Source: Hemerocallis citrina | Lineage: Eukaryota > Streptophyta > Magnoliopsida > Asparagales > Asphodelaceae | Assembly: GCA_017893485.1 (NCBI GenBank) | Contig: CM030368.1 | Span: 175,638,004-175,702,003 of the forward strand | DNA: 64,000 nucleotides | Direction: 5' to 3' | Shown: positions 11,258 to 23,372 of the stretch, piece after piece | How the letters are laid out: the number at the start of each line of letters is the position of its first letter | Numbering within the stretch: the stretch's first letter is position 1 | Notes under the pieces: model-generated | Seen by the model: the letters and a program-made list of their open reading frames with translations, nothing else | The model's database searches: none | Told to the model about the DNA's origin: nothing | Position numbers and translations under genes: made by a program

Positions 11258-12717
11258 CAGGGGTGTATTGGATTGGAATTTGAAAAGAATTTAAAAGAAT
11301 TGAGAATCCCAGTATTTAAGGGATTTATGGGGAATTCACCAAAACTTTAACTGGGATTTATAAGGATTTTAAAATAGTTTGATGGAATTTTTATTATGAA
11401 TTTGATGGAATTCGAAAGAATTCGATGACAATTGAACTTTCATAGACAAGATTGTCATTCTCATAAGAGTAGTACGAATAAACATCAATCACAGCAATCA
11501 CACGTGCAATAAAATCCCAAAAGCAATACCAGCAAGAGTACACAGCAATCACAGCTAGAGAGAGGTCACTGAAAGAATTCTCTCTGCTCGGCAAAGTACT
11601 GAAGACCGATGGATCATGGATCATCATATACTTTACGGCTGAGGCCTTTTATCAACAAACTAAAAAAAAAATAAAAATCATCATATACTTTGCTCTGTCA
11701 CAAGTCGCAAGCACGTTCTCCCAGTTCCTACTCTTCTTCCTGTAGTTAATTATAGCTAGTGATTCCCCTTCCAATGTCTGTTCAGTTCTAAGCCCGCATC
11801 TTACAGTCAGTCAGGTATCTTGTTCCTTGAATCTTTCCTCAAGTACTTATTCTTTCCTTCCTTCAAATTAAAATCAAACGAACTTCTTCACTTTTTTGCT
11901 TATCTTTCTTTTGAACTTAGATTAAAATTAAGGAGTAAAACAAAAGGGAATAAGGAGAATATATAAATTTTAATTGATAATTTTGTGGTGCAAGCAAAAA
12001 AGTTTATAGTTAGCAAAAAAGTTTAGTAGTGGACCATGCTGACTCTTTGCAATATAAATCCGAATAGGCGTAAAATAATCTTAAGGTGAATTACTGAATT
12101 GTAGGCAGATGTATGCCAATTTGAGGAGTTAATTTTCTTGTGGTTTTTTCTGAGATTAGGGAAGGGGGCAGGCAGCAATAATGGCAGTAGCAAACACAAG
12201 GGTTTCAGCTGCATCGGCTAGGGCCCACACCAGAAGAAACAGCTGCATCGGTTTGAAAGATCACCCATGAAAGACCGACGGGGAAGAGGTCGCCGGAGGG
12301 GGGTGAGCGCCAGGGAAGAAGACGCTACAGTGGTTGGAGAATTTGGGCGGGGAAATCACAGCGAAAGAGAGAGAACGGGAGGAGAGAGGAAAAAAAATGT
12401 ATGGAGAGAATCACATATTTCTTGAAAGTTTCTACGAAGAATGTGAGAATTGTAAAGGCCTTTGATATTTATACCTCAAACCCTAGATTCCATCTAAATC
12501 CTCCAAATTCTTAATTCTACCATAATCAATAACTTTTTGAATACACTGGGCTCATTTAAAATCTCAATTGAATACACCGAGAATTGAATAGAATCACTCA
12601 AAGTCTCAATTGAATACACTGTGACTTTTATAAACTCCTTTAAAATCCTAATTGAATACACTAGGATTTTCACATTCTTTTAAATTCTTTTCAAATTCCA
12701 ATCCAATACACCCCTGT
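11258..12717. mobile_element. Non-autonomous PIF/Harbinger-like element, 1.46 kb
   Basis: The terminal inverted repeats are CAGGGGTGTATTGGATTGG on the left and its complement CCAATCCAATACACCCCTG on the right, extending about 40 bp with few mismatches. The flanking TAA at 11255-11257 and 12718-12720 fits the 3-bp TSD of PIF/Harbinger. The right subterminal region repeats AATTGAATACAC four times or so, as expected of transposase-binding repeats. No transposase is visible. Without the element the surrounding reading frame is continuous. Confidence 0.85.
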
Positions 12718-12720
12718 TAA

Positions 12721-12990
12721 GTATATTTTAGCTGCCATAAATTCCTTATATGACGTCTTTAGTCAGATCCATAAGAATTATAAGTTCTATGCTGATTTAG
12801 GAAGTAATCTTGTAGGGGTATTTCATACTTGGATTGAAGTTATAGACAACATTAGAGAATTTAAAGATCCATTATTTAAAGTTTTCATTGGTTTGTCTGA
12901 AGCTCTCGATATAGCAAGAAAAAAATGTAGGACCTAATTACTATATATCTCCATCCTTGAGAACGGTATATGAAGCACCTTTAGAATTTG
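12721..12990 (+). pseudogene. Decayed ORF region, segment 2
   Basis: An open frame from 12721 continues the frame that ended at 11257. It has a frameshift near 12920 (an extra base after a run of A) and then reaches the MULE insertion at 12991. Beyond the MULE the same frame carries on at 17634. I do not recognise a defined domain. Confidence 0.4.
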
Positions 12991-13382
12991 AAAAATTTGC
13001 CGTACTGCCCTCTTTTTTGAAAATAATTAGTGACTTGCCATACTTTTCAAAACAATTAGCGATATGCCTTTGTTTAGGACACGTCAGCAACAAACGTTAT
13101 TGGAAAAAGGCATGTTATTTCGATGCCGTTCTTCCCAATAACGGCATCTCTTTTTAAAAAAATTGTCGTGCCGTTATTGAAAATAACGGTATAGCTTATT
13201 TTTGTCTAAAGATCGTACAGTATCAATTGTGACTCGAGAGAGAATTGCAAATTGAAAATAACTGATGCCGTTCTCTGAGAGAACGGCATAGATTATACTG
13301 AGGCCGTTATTGTGAAGAATGACATCAGTTATAATCGTTTTGCACAGTTTCCTATAATCGAAAAACCCTTCTTCTCCCCCCT
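12991..13382 (+). repeat. Left TIR of PMD-MULE 1 with palindrome units
   Basis: In order there are terminal AAAAATTTGCCG, the box CACGTCAGCAAC at about 13080-13091, then palindromes with arms ATGCCGTT/AACGGCAT at about 13122, 13171, 13265 and a degraded one at 13301, separated by 30-90 bp. The palindrome loops differ (CTTCCCAAT, ATTGAAAAT, CTCTGAGAG), but the arms are kept. Confidence 0.9.
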
Positions 13383-13972
13383 TATCCCTTGCGATTGTTT
13401 CCTTCTCCATTCCGACTCCGAAATTCCTAAACCCCCCCCAAAAAAATTCCTAAAATCCCAAGTATTTAATTGATTTGTACTTAGAGTCTACTCTTCAATC
13501 TCTCATTGAGAGTGCCAAATCAATCCGAATCCAAAATCATTGTAAGTTTCCAAAAACCCTAATTTTTTTTGTAAAGTTGATTTTGATAGTATGATAGATG
13601 TGTGCATTGGTAGTATAGTACAGGTGATGAAGATTTGTGTTATTTAAGTAGTAATTTTGGAAATAATATTATGGATTCTTAGTGATATAGGGTTTACAAA
13701 ATGTTCAATTGTTGAGAAAGGTTGAATTGTTCTAGTTGTTAGGAAAACAAATAATATCGGGAGATACTTTGTGGGGGGGTTTTCGTTGTCATTATGATAA
13801 TTGTAAGTAGTTCAAAATTCATACTTAGTTTATAAAATCCAATTTTTTACAATGTTATCAATGATTCGGATTTGAGGAATAACGAGTTTGTGATGAATTA
13901 TACTTAGTTTATTTTCAAAATTTTTTTTTCTAAAATTGTTGTTGAGTAGTGTTTGTTATTGTTGACAGGCCA

Positions 13973-15640
13973 ATGGATCCTACACAACCATCTTTTTTCC
14001 ATGGTGTTGGTGCTTCTTCTAGTTCTTCGTATGGACCACGGGGACATCCGGGTCCAATAGATCCTACCGTTCTATATCTGCAAGTAGACCACAGATCACA
14101 GGCGGTTTGGAAAGGGGATGTAGAGAAGATGAGTTTCCGAATGCACAACATCATGTCGGCGATCCCCCGTATTGAAAATTACTTGATTAGCAGCGGATTC
14201 TACGGGATGTCAAAGCTGGCTAAAATCAAGTGTGACCATGCCCTACTTACCGCACTTGTGGAGCGATGGAGGCTGGAGATCCACACGTTTCACTTACCGG
14301 TTGGAGAGATGACGATCACCCTATAAAATGTAGCCGTGATTGCGGGTCTTCCAATTGATGGGGTGGCCGTCACCGGCAACTTGATGTTCAACAAGGTAGC
14401 ATTGGTACGAGATTATCTTGGCTTGGAGGTGGCTGATGAGGACCACAGAATATTCGTTGGGGAATCCATTAGACCTTCATACCTTGACGATCAGTTCACT
14501 AATCGATTGCCAGAAGTGCCGACGGACATCCAACTCTAGAACTATACCAGCGCTTACCTATTGTCGATGATTTATTCTATTTCCTAACTCTTCAGGTGAT
14601 GTAGTGCACCTCATGTACCTTCCACTCATTGCTGACCTGCAGACAGCCGGTAGATATAGTTGGAAAAGTGCGGCTCTGGCCTCCCTCTACCGTGCTCTAT
14701 GTAACTGTTCGATGGGGTCGATCCAAATGACCGGACCAATGTCTATCTTGCAAATATGGTGTTGGGAACGAATACACCTCGGTCGACCCTGTGTCACGGT
14801 ACTGTCAGAAAGTTGGAGAGTACTACAGGAAAATCCTATGCTGAGAGCTCCTCTCGGTGCCTACTGGGCGGGAAAGCGTACATGGAGGGATAATCCACGT
14901 GGTGTTCTCACCTATTACAGGGACGAACTCGATCAGTTGAGGGAAGAGTTTCGTCAATTGGACCCCGTACATAGATGATAGGCTGCAACGCCTACCACCC
15001 ATTTGCACTGCCAATAATCAGTTGTGGTTGACATTAGCTCCACTTGTAAACTTCTCAGCTGTGAAGTTTTATTACCCCGACCGTGTTCTTCGCCAATTCA
15101 ATGCACAACAGCTCGTCCCCGTAAACTCATTTTTCGACTGTAGACTTCACAAAATCATGGGTCAAGGTCGTTTACCAAATATGGATTAGGCCGATCACCA
15201 CCTGTGCTCATGTAGGATGTTGGAATGAGCGGAGGTACGAGTTGGTAGTAGAGGGTATTGTACAGCCGTACGACGGATCAATGCAAACAGCTTATATGGC
15301 ATGATACCGTCGCATCACAAGGTTGTATGTTGTGCCGAAAATAGATCTTCCCGCGGGTATCCAACAACCGATACCCGCGCACCAAGTTGAACCACCACCT
15401 GCACATTCATCATCGCAACCCATGTATCAACCAAAAGCTTCATCATACCGTCTAATGGTAAATAAGTTTGTTTGGTCAATTACACTTATTTCGATGAATT
15501 TTACTTATGCTTCTTTAATTATGTCTAATTTGGTTTACTATTATAGATCGACAACACATGGGAACATGGCGAGGAAATCTTCACCCAATGTACAGCCGTA
15601 CCCGGATTTGAAGCTTGAATTGCATTGAGTAGATATGGTA
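13973..15640 (+). pseudogene. Plant mobile domain (PMD) protein gene, decayed
   Basis: The frame starts MDPTQPSFFHG after a likely 5' UTR intron (donor ATT/GTAAGT at about 13541, acceptor GACAG/GCC near 13970). The PMD motif set follows: MSKLAKIKCDHALLTALVER, WRLEIHTFHLPVGEMTITL, AVIAGLPIDGVAV, then DLQTAGRYSWKSAALASLYR, MTGPMSILQIW and YYRDELDQLREEF. PMD proteins include the nuclear MAIN/MAIL1 factors needed for transposon silencing in Arabidopsis, and related domains are carried by plant transposons. Here there is a stop after MTITL (TAA where most relatives have CAA), another at 14537 and frameshifts after 14539 and 14978. A second intron (donor near 15459, acceptor ATTATAG at 15546) precedes a short last exon, at the same place as in the second PMD gene at 51.6-53.8 kb. 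Confidence 0.85.
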
Positions 15641-15701
15641 ATTTAGTGTACGCTTTTTTAAAAGAACCATATAGTTTCTCAATTGTTTTATGTTTTGCCT
15701 T

Positions 15702-16942
15702 TCAAGCTTTCCAATATGATATTGTGTAATGGAACCTACCATTCACTAAGCCAATTATGGCTCTTGGTGTTATTGAGAGTTGTCCCTTCAGAGTATCCAT
15801 TATGACCATCGATACGACCGTCGAGTCAATTTTGCTGTGATCCTGAGTCAATGTAGGGTTCACACATGTGGGTACACCTTCAAGCTTTTTCACCACAAAA
15901 TAATTACGGCCTTTGGGAACAATTGCACGCAAGCGCCATGGATAACCAACTACATTTTGAAGTGATGGATTTTCTGCAATCTCCTCGGCTGAATGGTTTT
16001 TGGGTGCGTATTTACTTTTCACATGGTATAGACAACGATCTGATTTTACCGTCATGAATTTTCTGTGGTTTTTCACGGCGTACATCTTCACTTGATGTTG
16101 TAGAGCATCTTTGGTTGGAAATCTTTGACCTATGAAGAGTTCATCCAAGTTGGAAGAACCAATGGAAGACTGTTCATATTCATGTATGGTGGCACGAGAC
16201 ATCCATTCACTTGATTGCGATCCACGCATCGCTGCACTTGTGTCCTGACTTGGCAACACGCGGGCATTGTTAACCGGCACATCAACATTGACTTCAACAA
16301 CTGGAGCTTCAACGGCAATCTCCTCATCATCATCCTCGAGACCGCGTACCTCATCTTCTTCCTTTTTGACCAAGTCATATTTACAACGGTGTTGTCAAAG
16401 TCTTCCATAGCAATGCCAGCTACCAAAATATTTTGTGGCAATGGGGTCGGATGTACCTGCTCGTATTCGGAGGAAACAGGTTCCGTTGGAGTTGTGCTAG
16501 TATCTCCAGTTGTATTTGAAATCCTTGCGTGTGACTCTGCAGATGGTTTCAAAGTCCTTGTGGGCCTTGGACTTTCGATAACAACTCGTGTAGTATTTGA
16601 AAGCCCCGTTTGATCGATATATAACTCAGCTATATTCCAACCACAACTTGGATGAAGTGTCCTAAGCAACATAGACCTCAGAGAACTGTCACTGTCTATG
16701 GGTACCAACATGAAATACTGCCCATCCCCTTTACCAGCAGAATAACCGCCTCTGAGTTTCAGACTCATTTCACTTCTATCCCAATTGGTGACTTCATATA
16801 TCTTATCTATTAATTCTGCGTACGTAAAGTTGGGGATAGCCCAAATAATTACCGGTTCAACATCACTATAAGAATATCCAATTTTCGAATCCTTAATTAC
16901 TTCACCCCCATAATATAACTAAATAGGGATATCAAATTTCAT
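15702..16942 (-). pseudogene. MuDR-type transposase, N-terminal half only
   Basis: Reading leftward from ATG at 16942, an N-terminal PB1-like region (YYGGEVIKDSKIG, YEVTNWDR) has one in-frame TAG where the related copy at 27675 has tryptophan. A variable acidic linker follows with a frameshift around 16130-16373, and then the MuDR DNA-binding region: DELFIGQRFPTKDALQHQVK, RCLYHVKSKYA, WRLRAIVPKGRNYFVV, VNPTLTQDH and ITPRAIIGLV. The frame ends at 15702, before the DDE catalytic domain and the C-terminal SWIM zinc finger. It converges on the PMD gene, with about 60 bases between the two ends. Confidence 0.85.
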
Positions 16943-17235
16943 ACCTATGCATAAAAATTAAAACATATTCAAGTCATTCACTACTCACAATAAACATAAC
17001 ATTGGAATAAAAATCAAACATAAGGTTAAGATGATAATACCTTCAAATTAAACCAAAAAAACCACTAGCAAAAATTTCGTTGTGGATGAAGACTGCAAAT
17101 GAGAGTGGGAGTAAGGAGGTAGGATGTATGGAATTTTAGAGGACTCAAATGGTTGGAATTTTTTGATTTTGGGATCTAGGGTTTGTGGGTAACAGGAGCG
17201 ATGAGAGAGAGAGAAGTTTACGAATCAGAAGGGGT

Positions 17236-17632
17236 AGGAGAGAGGAGAAGGGGTTTTTCGATTATAGGAAGCTGTGCAAAATGATTATAACTGATGTCGT
17301 TCTTCACAATAACGACATCAGTATAATCTATGCCGTTCTCTCAGAGAACGACATCAGTTATTTTCAATTTGCAATTCTCTCTCGAGTCACAATTGATACT
17401 GTACGATCTTTAGACAAAAATAAGCTATGCCGTTATTCCCAATAACGGCACGACAATTTTTTTAAAAAGAGATGCCGTTATTGGGAAGAACGACATCGAA
17501 ATAACTTATGCCGTTTTCCCCAATAACGTTTGTTGCTGACGTGTCCTAAACAAGGGCACATCGCTAATTGTTTTGGGAAGTAGGGCAAGTCACTAATTAT
17601 TTTCAAAAAAGAGGGCAGTACGGCAAATTTTT
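17236..17632 (-). repeat. Right TIR of PMD-MULE 1 with palindrome units
   Basis: It mirrors the left TIR, including GTTGCTGACGTG near 17531-17542. Its palindromes near 17294, 17330, 17428, 17473 and 17509 often carry ACGACAT in place of ACGGCAT, a C/T change at the CG dinucleotide that suggests deamination of a methylated cytosine. Confidence 0.9.
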
Positions 17633-18410
17633 CGAATTTGAATTTTCAGTAGTAAATGATAAACAAGGCAAGATCTTGTTTTGTGACCATTGTGAAACAA
17701 TGGCAAAGACAGTGAAGAGACTAAATGAGAACATAAATTGTCTTATATTAGAAAAAAAAAAATTATATCAAAAGATTTCAGAATTAGAAAAGAAATTATT
17801 TCAGACCAAGCTTCCTACAAAGACTAATCCCTTAGTCTTAAAATCAAAGGGTGGGACTGGTGAGCATTCCCATTTGAATGCTAGAAGGGATATCGTTGGG
17901 TCCATAATTCCAACAGCTAGTCTAGTTCAAACGACAACTGGTAAAGACTCCACAAGTCCGTTGATGGATGTGGCTTTGCCAAGAAGCCAAGATAAGGGTA
18001 AAGCTCTAGCGAAAGGGACTAATCCTATGTCAGAAACTATTGTACCAGAGACTCCATATGAAGAAGATACGATCAACCAAGTCCTCCAAGATGATTATCA
18101 TAAGATTAACTAGATTTTGAAGCAAATAGAAGATTGTTAGAATAAGCCATTACGAATAGAGACAGCGAAATCAAAAAAGAAGAAATAATTTTTACAGGAG
18201 TAATTGCTGAATAGGTGGCCAAAGCAGTACAACATGCGACGAGAAAAGAAGAGTGAAAGGACACCAACAAAAGATGTTCCAGAAAACAAAAAAGGAATGG
18301 AGGAAAATAAAGACACGTCACCAGAAGAGTCATTTAGTGGAGACAATGATCATGTTTCTCCTTTATCCTTAGACTCTATAGCCATGCACAACGTGGACAT
18401 GTAAGCTTTC
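17633..18410 (+). pseudogene. Decayed ORF region, segment 3 (coiled-coil protein)
   Basis: The frame interrupted by the MULE resumes at 17634 and runs to a stop at 18111-18113. It contains LFCDHCETMAKTVKRLNENI and then a leucine/lysine heptad-like stretch, probably a coiled coil, followed by a serine/threonine-rich tail. Codons after the stop continue in broken frames to about 18404. The protein looks small and structural; an ORF1/ORF2-type protein of a caulimovirid is possible, but so is another element. Confidence 0.35.
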
Positions 18411-18840
18411 CAAAGAACGCACTAATTATAGAAGACAGACACGTCAGGCTCTATTATTACTGAAGCTTCCAGAAAAGAACCATAAAAAGACGCACTAAAG
18501 AATGCATACAACTCAGGGACACGTAAAAAACACCTTTATTATGAAGGAAGACTCTAGACTCTAGCATCTGTCTTTATAAGAACCTCAAGACCTCCTCACC
18601 TACCTATCCTCAATCAATCCTCATATCCATCTCTCATAGCTCTCATGACTTCTCTGTAAGATATTGCGTGTAATGAACAAGCCCCTTCGAGCTTGGACTC
18701 GTCTTTGTAAGTCTTCTTCTCTTTAGGGATTACCCGAAAGGGAAAACTCTTAGCTATGTATTTCCCTATGTTCCTATAAGTATGTTAATATAAGTATGTT
18801 CTAGGTTTTTCTGTAAATAATCTTTCATAAATCTATGAAC
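18411..18840 (+). promoter_or_regulatory. Candidate pararetrovirus-like promoter and leader
   Basis: A TATA-like CTTTATAAGAACC near 18571 follows a region with repeated GAAG and GACACGT motifs (GACACGTCAGG at 18437, GGACACGT at 18518). Downstream there is pyrimidine-rich leader text. The layout recalls caulimovirid intergenic promoters, but motif-level evidence is all I have. It is cut on the right by the copia LTR at 18841. Confidence 0.25.
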
Positions 18841-19875
18841 TATGAATCACCCTAGGAGGGTGAATAGGGTGATTGTGCAGAAATTAAAAATTTAAATAAA
18901 ATGCGTAAAGTAAAATGATAGAGTAAGAGAAAGCAAACAGAGCAACGAGCAAGACACAGCGATATAATGTGGTTCGACCTCCAGGTCTACGTCCACACCA
19001 CCTACTTGTAGCAATTCTCCGTCACAAGCGTTCCACTATACTTTAAATCCTTGTACAGTGATTCTCGGAATTCAGTCCGAGAGACCTGTTACACCCGCAG
19101 GGCTTCTTCAACTAAGTCCCGCAAAACTCACTGAAGTGGAAAAGAAAGAAAAACTCTCAAGATCTAAAAAGACATTGACTGAAGAAAATAATAAAATCTC
19201 TCACACTCAGAGTATTGATTGAATGATTAGTTCAGAAGAGTTATGATTGCAAGGGATGAAGAATTCACTGTGAATTCGCCTCAATTTATAGAGTAGGAAA
19301 ATGTATATTTCCGAAAATGAAAAGACATTTCTGAAATAGTCTAGATCTGCACTTGGACAGTCGACCGTAATAATGGACAGTCGACCGTAATAATGGACAG
19401 TCGACCGTTCATCTTTTAACTCGTAAGTCGAGCGATGATCGGTCGACTGACTCATTTTTTCCACAGAGATGAGCGGTCGACTGTCATTTTGTGCGGTCGA
19501 CCGCTGTCATGCAGATTCGACTTTTATTTAGCGATTTCACTTTATATTCTTTCCAAAACTAATTTATCAATCAATACTACTTTACATATATTCTCCTCAC
19601 ATAAGAAGAATTCAATTAAAAAATGGAAAGAAGCATAGAAAAATATAAATTAAAAATCTATTTTTGCTGGTTTTCTTGATGATTTGAAGCACATGTTTCT
19701 TGTGAAGCACTCTTCCTTGATTCTCCAATCTTTTCTTAGTCATGCCTCTTTTGCTTGTTTTTGAATCTTTTGAATCTTTTATTTTGATTTTCCTTTTTCT
19801 GTTTTTCCTGTAAATCTTAACTAAAGATATTAGTTGTAAATGATACGTTTTGTGCACACCAAACTTAGGTCAACA
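18841..19875 (-). repeat. 3' LTR of the copia element
   Basis: It runs from TATGAATCACCC (the right copy has TGTAAATCACCC) to GGTCAACA, the complement of a TGTTG start. It contains a series of GTCGAC-centred motifs at 19358-19510 (ACAGTCGACCGT twice, ACAGTCGACCGTTC, GGTCGACTG, GCGGTCGACCGC). Confidence 0.88.
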
Positions 19876-19890
19876 ATTTTCCTCTTTTGG
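19876..19890 (-). other. Polypurine tract of the copia element
   Basis: On the minus strand AAAAGAGGAAAAT directly precedes the TGTTG start of the 3' LTR, as expected for the plus-strand primer. Confidence 0.85.
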
Positions 19891-20339
19891 TATGGACAAA
19901 ACATATCTTAGAATTTTTAAAAGTGTAAAACAAATTATATTAGAAGAGATTTAATTACTCCCCCTAAATCTAACACTCCCCCTAAATTCATGCATGGAAG
20001 ATGGTAATAAATGAGAGTACATAATACAATCCATATGTAAAGTCCAAAACTTGTTTGAAGAACATGCATACATATATTTTGAGAAACAAGCAATTTTTTG
20101 GGAATATTACATTTTTAAATATCAAAGGAAAAATCTACTTATATGATACCGTTGATCGCAAAACTCTTTGATATGTAGTGAGAGCCAATACATATAGATT
20201 AAAAGATTAAAAAAACATTAAAAGATTCAAATTTGCAAAAGATGAGACATATACATAGATAATAATTCTAAGAAAACATTTCTCCTCCTTTTTGGAACAT
20301 ACCAAAAAGATACAAAATACAACAGTCAGAAATCCGAAA

Positions 20340-20535
20340 AACAGAAACGAGACCGGTCGACCGCACAGTCATCCGATGAGAAATTGTATGCGACTATGAA
20401 GAAAACAGAAGGCAAGACAGTCGACCGCAGAAAAACAAAACAGGCGTCTGGTCGATTGTTTGAAAACAGAGAGGGGACCGGTCGACTGTACACCTTTGCA
20501 GGATGACAGTCGACCGCAGAGTCGACCGAGAAACC
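20340..20535. repeat. Cluster of GTCGAC motifs near the 3' end of the copia interior
   Basis: Within about 190 bases there are six or so copies of variants of GACCGGTCGACCGCA, ACAGTCGACCGCAG and GGTCGACTGT. They lie between the RNase H stop and the polypurine tract and match the motif set in the LTRs. Confidence 0.8.
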
Positions 20536-20537
20536 AA

Positions 20538-21066
20538 TTATGCTGAAATATCAATTACATTTAATTCACCTTTCAAAAAATGAAAACATTTTTCATCTAA
20601 AGGTTTGGTAAAAATATCAGCAAGTTGGGAATCAGTTGAAACATACTCAGGAATGACATCTCCCTTTTGAAAGTTGTCTTTAATGAAGTGATATCGAATT
20701 TCTATATGTTTAGTACGACTATGTTGATCAGAATTCTTAGTCATGTGAACAGTGCTAGTATTATCGCGTTTAATTGGAATGTGAACAAAGAATACCTTAT
20801 AGTCCTTTAATGTATGTTTCATCCATAATACATGTGCACAACAGGATCCGGCGGCTATGTATTCAGGCTTCGGCAGTAGACAAGGTTACAGAGTTTTGTT
20901 TCTTGGATGCCCATGAGACAAAACAATCTCTTAAGAAATGACATGTACCACTAGTGCCTTTTTCTATCTGTCAAACTCCCAGTATAGTCGGCATCGAATA
21001 GCCTACAAGAGAAAAGTTTCTATTTTTCGGGTACCAAAGACCAGTATTTTGTGTGCCTTTAAGATA
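20538..21066 (-). pseudogene. Copia RNase H
   Basis: From 21066 leftward: GTCHFLRDCFVSWASKKQNS, VTLSTAEA followed by a stop where glutamate is expected, then at 20822 the frame with DNTSTVHMTKNSDQHSRTKH, IEIRYHFIKD and QLADIFTKPLDE, ending at 20538. This is the C-terminal RNase H domain that removes RNA from the RNA/DNA hybrid. Stops split it into two parts. Confidence 0.88.
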
Positions 21067-22592
21067 TCAAATGATACGCTTAACTGCAACCAAATGAGAT
21101 TCTTTGGGACACGATTGGAAACGAGCACACAAACATACACTAAACATAATATGTGGACGAGAAGCAATAATATAAAGCAAGCTATCAATCATACCACGAT
21201 AAGTAGAAATATCAATAGTTTTACCAGATTCGTCTTTGGACAGTTTAGTGGTACTTGCCATAGGAGTTTTGTATGTGTTTGCATTGTCAAGACCGAACTT
21301 TTTGATGAGTTCTTTCGCATACTTGGATTGGTTTATGGAGATGTCATCCTTTCGTTGTTGTATTTGGAGCCCAAGAAAGTTAGTTAATTCACCCATCATA
21401 TTTATTTCAAATTCATCCTGCATTTACTTAGAGAATTCTTTGCAACAATTTTCAATAGTAGATCCAAATTTAATATCATCAACATAAATTTGAACAATTA
21501 AAATATCTTTAGAAACATGTTTGATAAATAGTGTAGTGTCTACTTTCCCTTTAGAGAAACCTATGTGAATTAGAAACGAGCTTAGTCGTTCATACCAAGC
21601 ACGAGGAGCTTGCTTCAAATCATACAAAGCTTTATCAAGATGGAATACATGGTTTGGGTGTGTGGGGTCAGTGAACCCAGGTGGTTGTTCAACATAAACT
21701 TTTTCCGAAATAAAACAATTAAAAAAGCACTTTTAACATCCATTTGAAAAAGCATGAAATCCATGTAAGAGGCAAAAGTAAGTAGAATACGAATGGCTTC
21801 AGGTCGTGCAACATGTGCAAAAGTTCCATCAAAATCAACTCCTTCTTGTTTGTTATATCCTTGTGCAAGACGGGCCTTATTTCTAATAATAGTACCATAG
21901 TCGTCCAACTTGTTCCTAAACACCCATTTCGTTTCAAGTACGGTTCTACCATGGAGTCTAGGTACAAGTCTCCATACTTGATTTATTTCAAATTGATTAA
22001 GTTGTTCTTGTATGGCAATGATCCAGTTATTGTCTTGCAATGCCTCCTTAATGATTTTGGGTTCAAGTAGTTACCCCATAAAATTTTGAGTTTGAGTTCG
22101 AGTAGTTATCTTTTTTGAAATATCACTTCGGATAAGATTTGGTGGGTGGCTAGACATGATTTTCCAAGCAGAGCGCTTTTTGATGGTGGAAGGTAGAAGT
22201 TGTGCTTGTGGCGGAGGGTGATCATCTTCCATGACATCAATTTGTTGTGTATGCATCTCGTCTATCAAGGGGTTGTTGATACTTTATTTGATAGATGTGT
22301 TTCCATCTTGATGTGGCATGTTGTTTTGACAGTATATATTTGGTCCCTTTTCAGTATGTACCTATTTCTTTTCAACACGAACACCTGTCCCATCATCATC
22401 AACAACATGTAATATCTCTTTTGTGAAAGAATTCATTTCATCAAATATAATATCAATAGTTTTTTGAATTGTGTATCTTCTTTTATTAAATACACGATAT
22501 ACCTTGCTACTTAGGGAATATCTTAAGAATATGCCTTCGTCACTTTTACGATCAAATTTTCCCAAGCTATCTAAAGTATTTAAAATAAGCAC
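21067..22592 (-). pseudogene. Copia reverse transcriptase
   Basis: The upstream linker (SDEGIFLRYSLSSKVYRVFN at 22592-22362) is followed by the RT domain: WRLVPRLHGRTVLETKWVFR, RLAQGYNKQEGVDF, SYMDFMLFQMDVKSAFL, then MYDLKQAPRAWYERL and the catalytic IYVDDIKFGS near 21470, then the thumb region ending near 21067. Frameshifts near 21700 and 21620 and a stop near 21424 inactivate it. Confidence 0.9.
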
Positions 22593-22670
22593 TTTGCATC
22601 CAAATACACAAAAATAACTATTATGATTTTTTCCATAATATAGTTCAAAATGCGTTTTCTCAAGATATTT

Positions 22671-23328
22671 TCAAATGATTACTTGGTTAATGGTATAACA
22701 CGCTGTATTGACAGCTTCGGCCCAAAACGACTTTGGTAAATTATTCTCATTAAGCATGGTGTGGGCAATTTCTTGAAGAGATCGATTTTTCCTTTCAACA
22801 ACCCCATTTTGTTGGAGAGTGCGAGGACAAGCGAACTCATGTTTTATTCTCTTTTTGTCACAAAACGCTGTAAAGAGTTCATTTTGAAATTTCCCACCAT
22901 GATTACTACGAATAGTAACAATGGTGAGGTTTTTCTTATTTTCTACTCTACGACAGATTTTTTGAAAAACATATGATGGGTCATCCTTTTGTGACAAAAA
23001 GGCAACCTAAGTGAATTTGCTGTAGTCATCTACAATTACAACGGCATATCGTTCACCTCCATTACTTCTTGTTCGTGATGGTCCAAATAGATCCATGTGC
23101 AAGAGTTCAAAAAGTCTAGAAGTTGATACCATTTTTCGGCTTGCGAGAACTTTTAGTTTGCTTACCAAACTGACATGACTCACTGGGTTTATCTTTCTCA
23201 AATTTGATTTTGGGAATTTTCCGTACAAGTTCCTTGGTGACAAGATTGTTGAGATTATCCATGGCTGTGTGTCTAAGTCGCCGATGCCATAACCAACCAT
23301 CTTCGTTTCTAGCCACAAAGCATCTCAT
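22671..23328 (-). pseudogene. Copia GAG-pre-integrase and integrase core
   Basis: WLWHRRLRHTAMDNLNNLV is the GAG-pre-integrase zinc-binding region (H..H...C..C type). The integrase core follows: LLHMDLFGPSRTRSNGGERY with the first catalytic Asp, VIVDDYSKFT with a stop after it, then RSNHGGKFQNELFTAFC (second site; NH replaces the usual DN or DH) and RTLQQNGVVERKNRSLQE with the catalytic Glu. The catalytic Asp in the RSD(N/H)G motif reads N here, so the enzyme would be inactive even without the stops. Confidence 0.85.
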
Positions 23329-23372
23329 ATTTTTCTATGCTAATTTATTAGAATTTATAACATATACTTTAT

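Larger units (their letters stand above)
12991..17632. mobile_element. Mutator-like element carrying a PMD gene (PMD-MULE 1)
   Basis: Long terminal inverted repeats of roughly 390 bp face each other (12991-13382 and 17236-17632), starting AAAAATTTGCCGTACTGCCC and ending with its complement. The flanks read AGAATTTGA and CGAATTTGA, a 9-bp TSD with one mismatch, diagnostic of Mutator-type insertion. Inside, a PMD gene on the plus strand faces a truncated MuDR-type transposase gene on the minus strand. Each TIR contains four or five copies of a short palindrome with arms GCCGTT and AACGGC. The catalytic part of the transposase is missing and both genes have stops, so the copy is defective. Confidence 0.92.
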
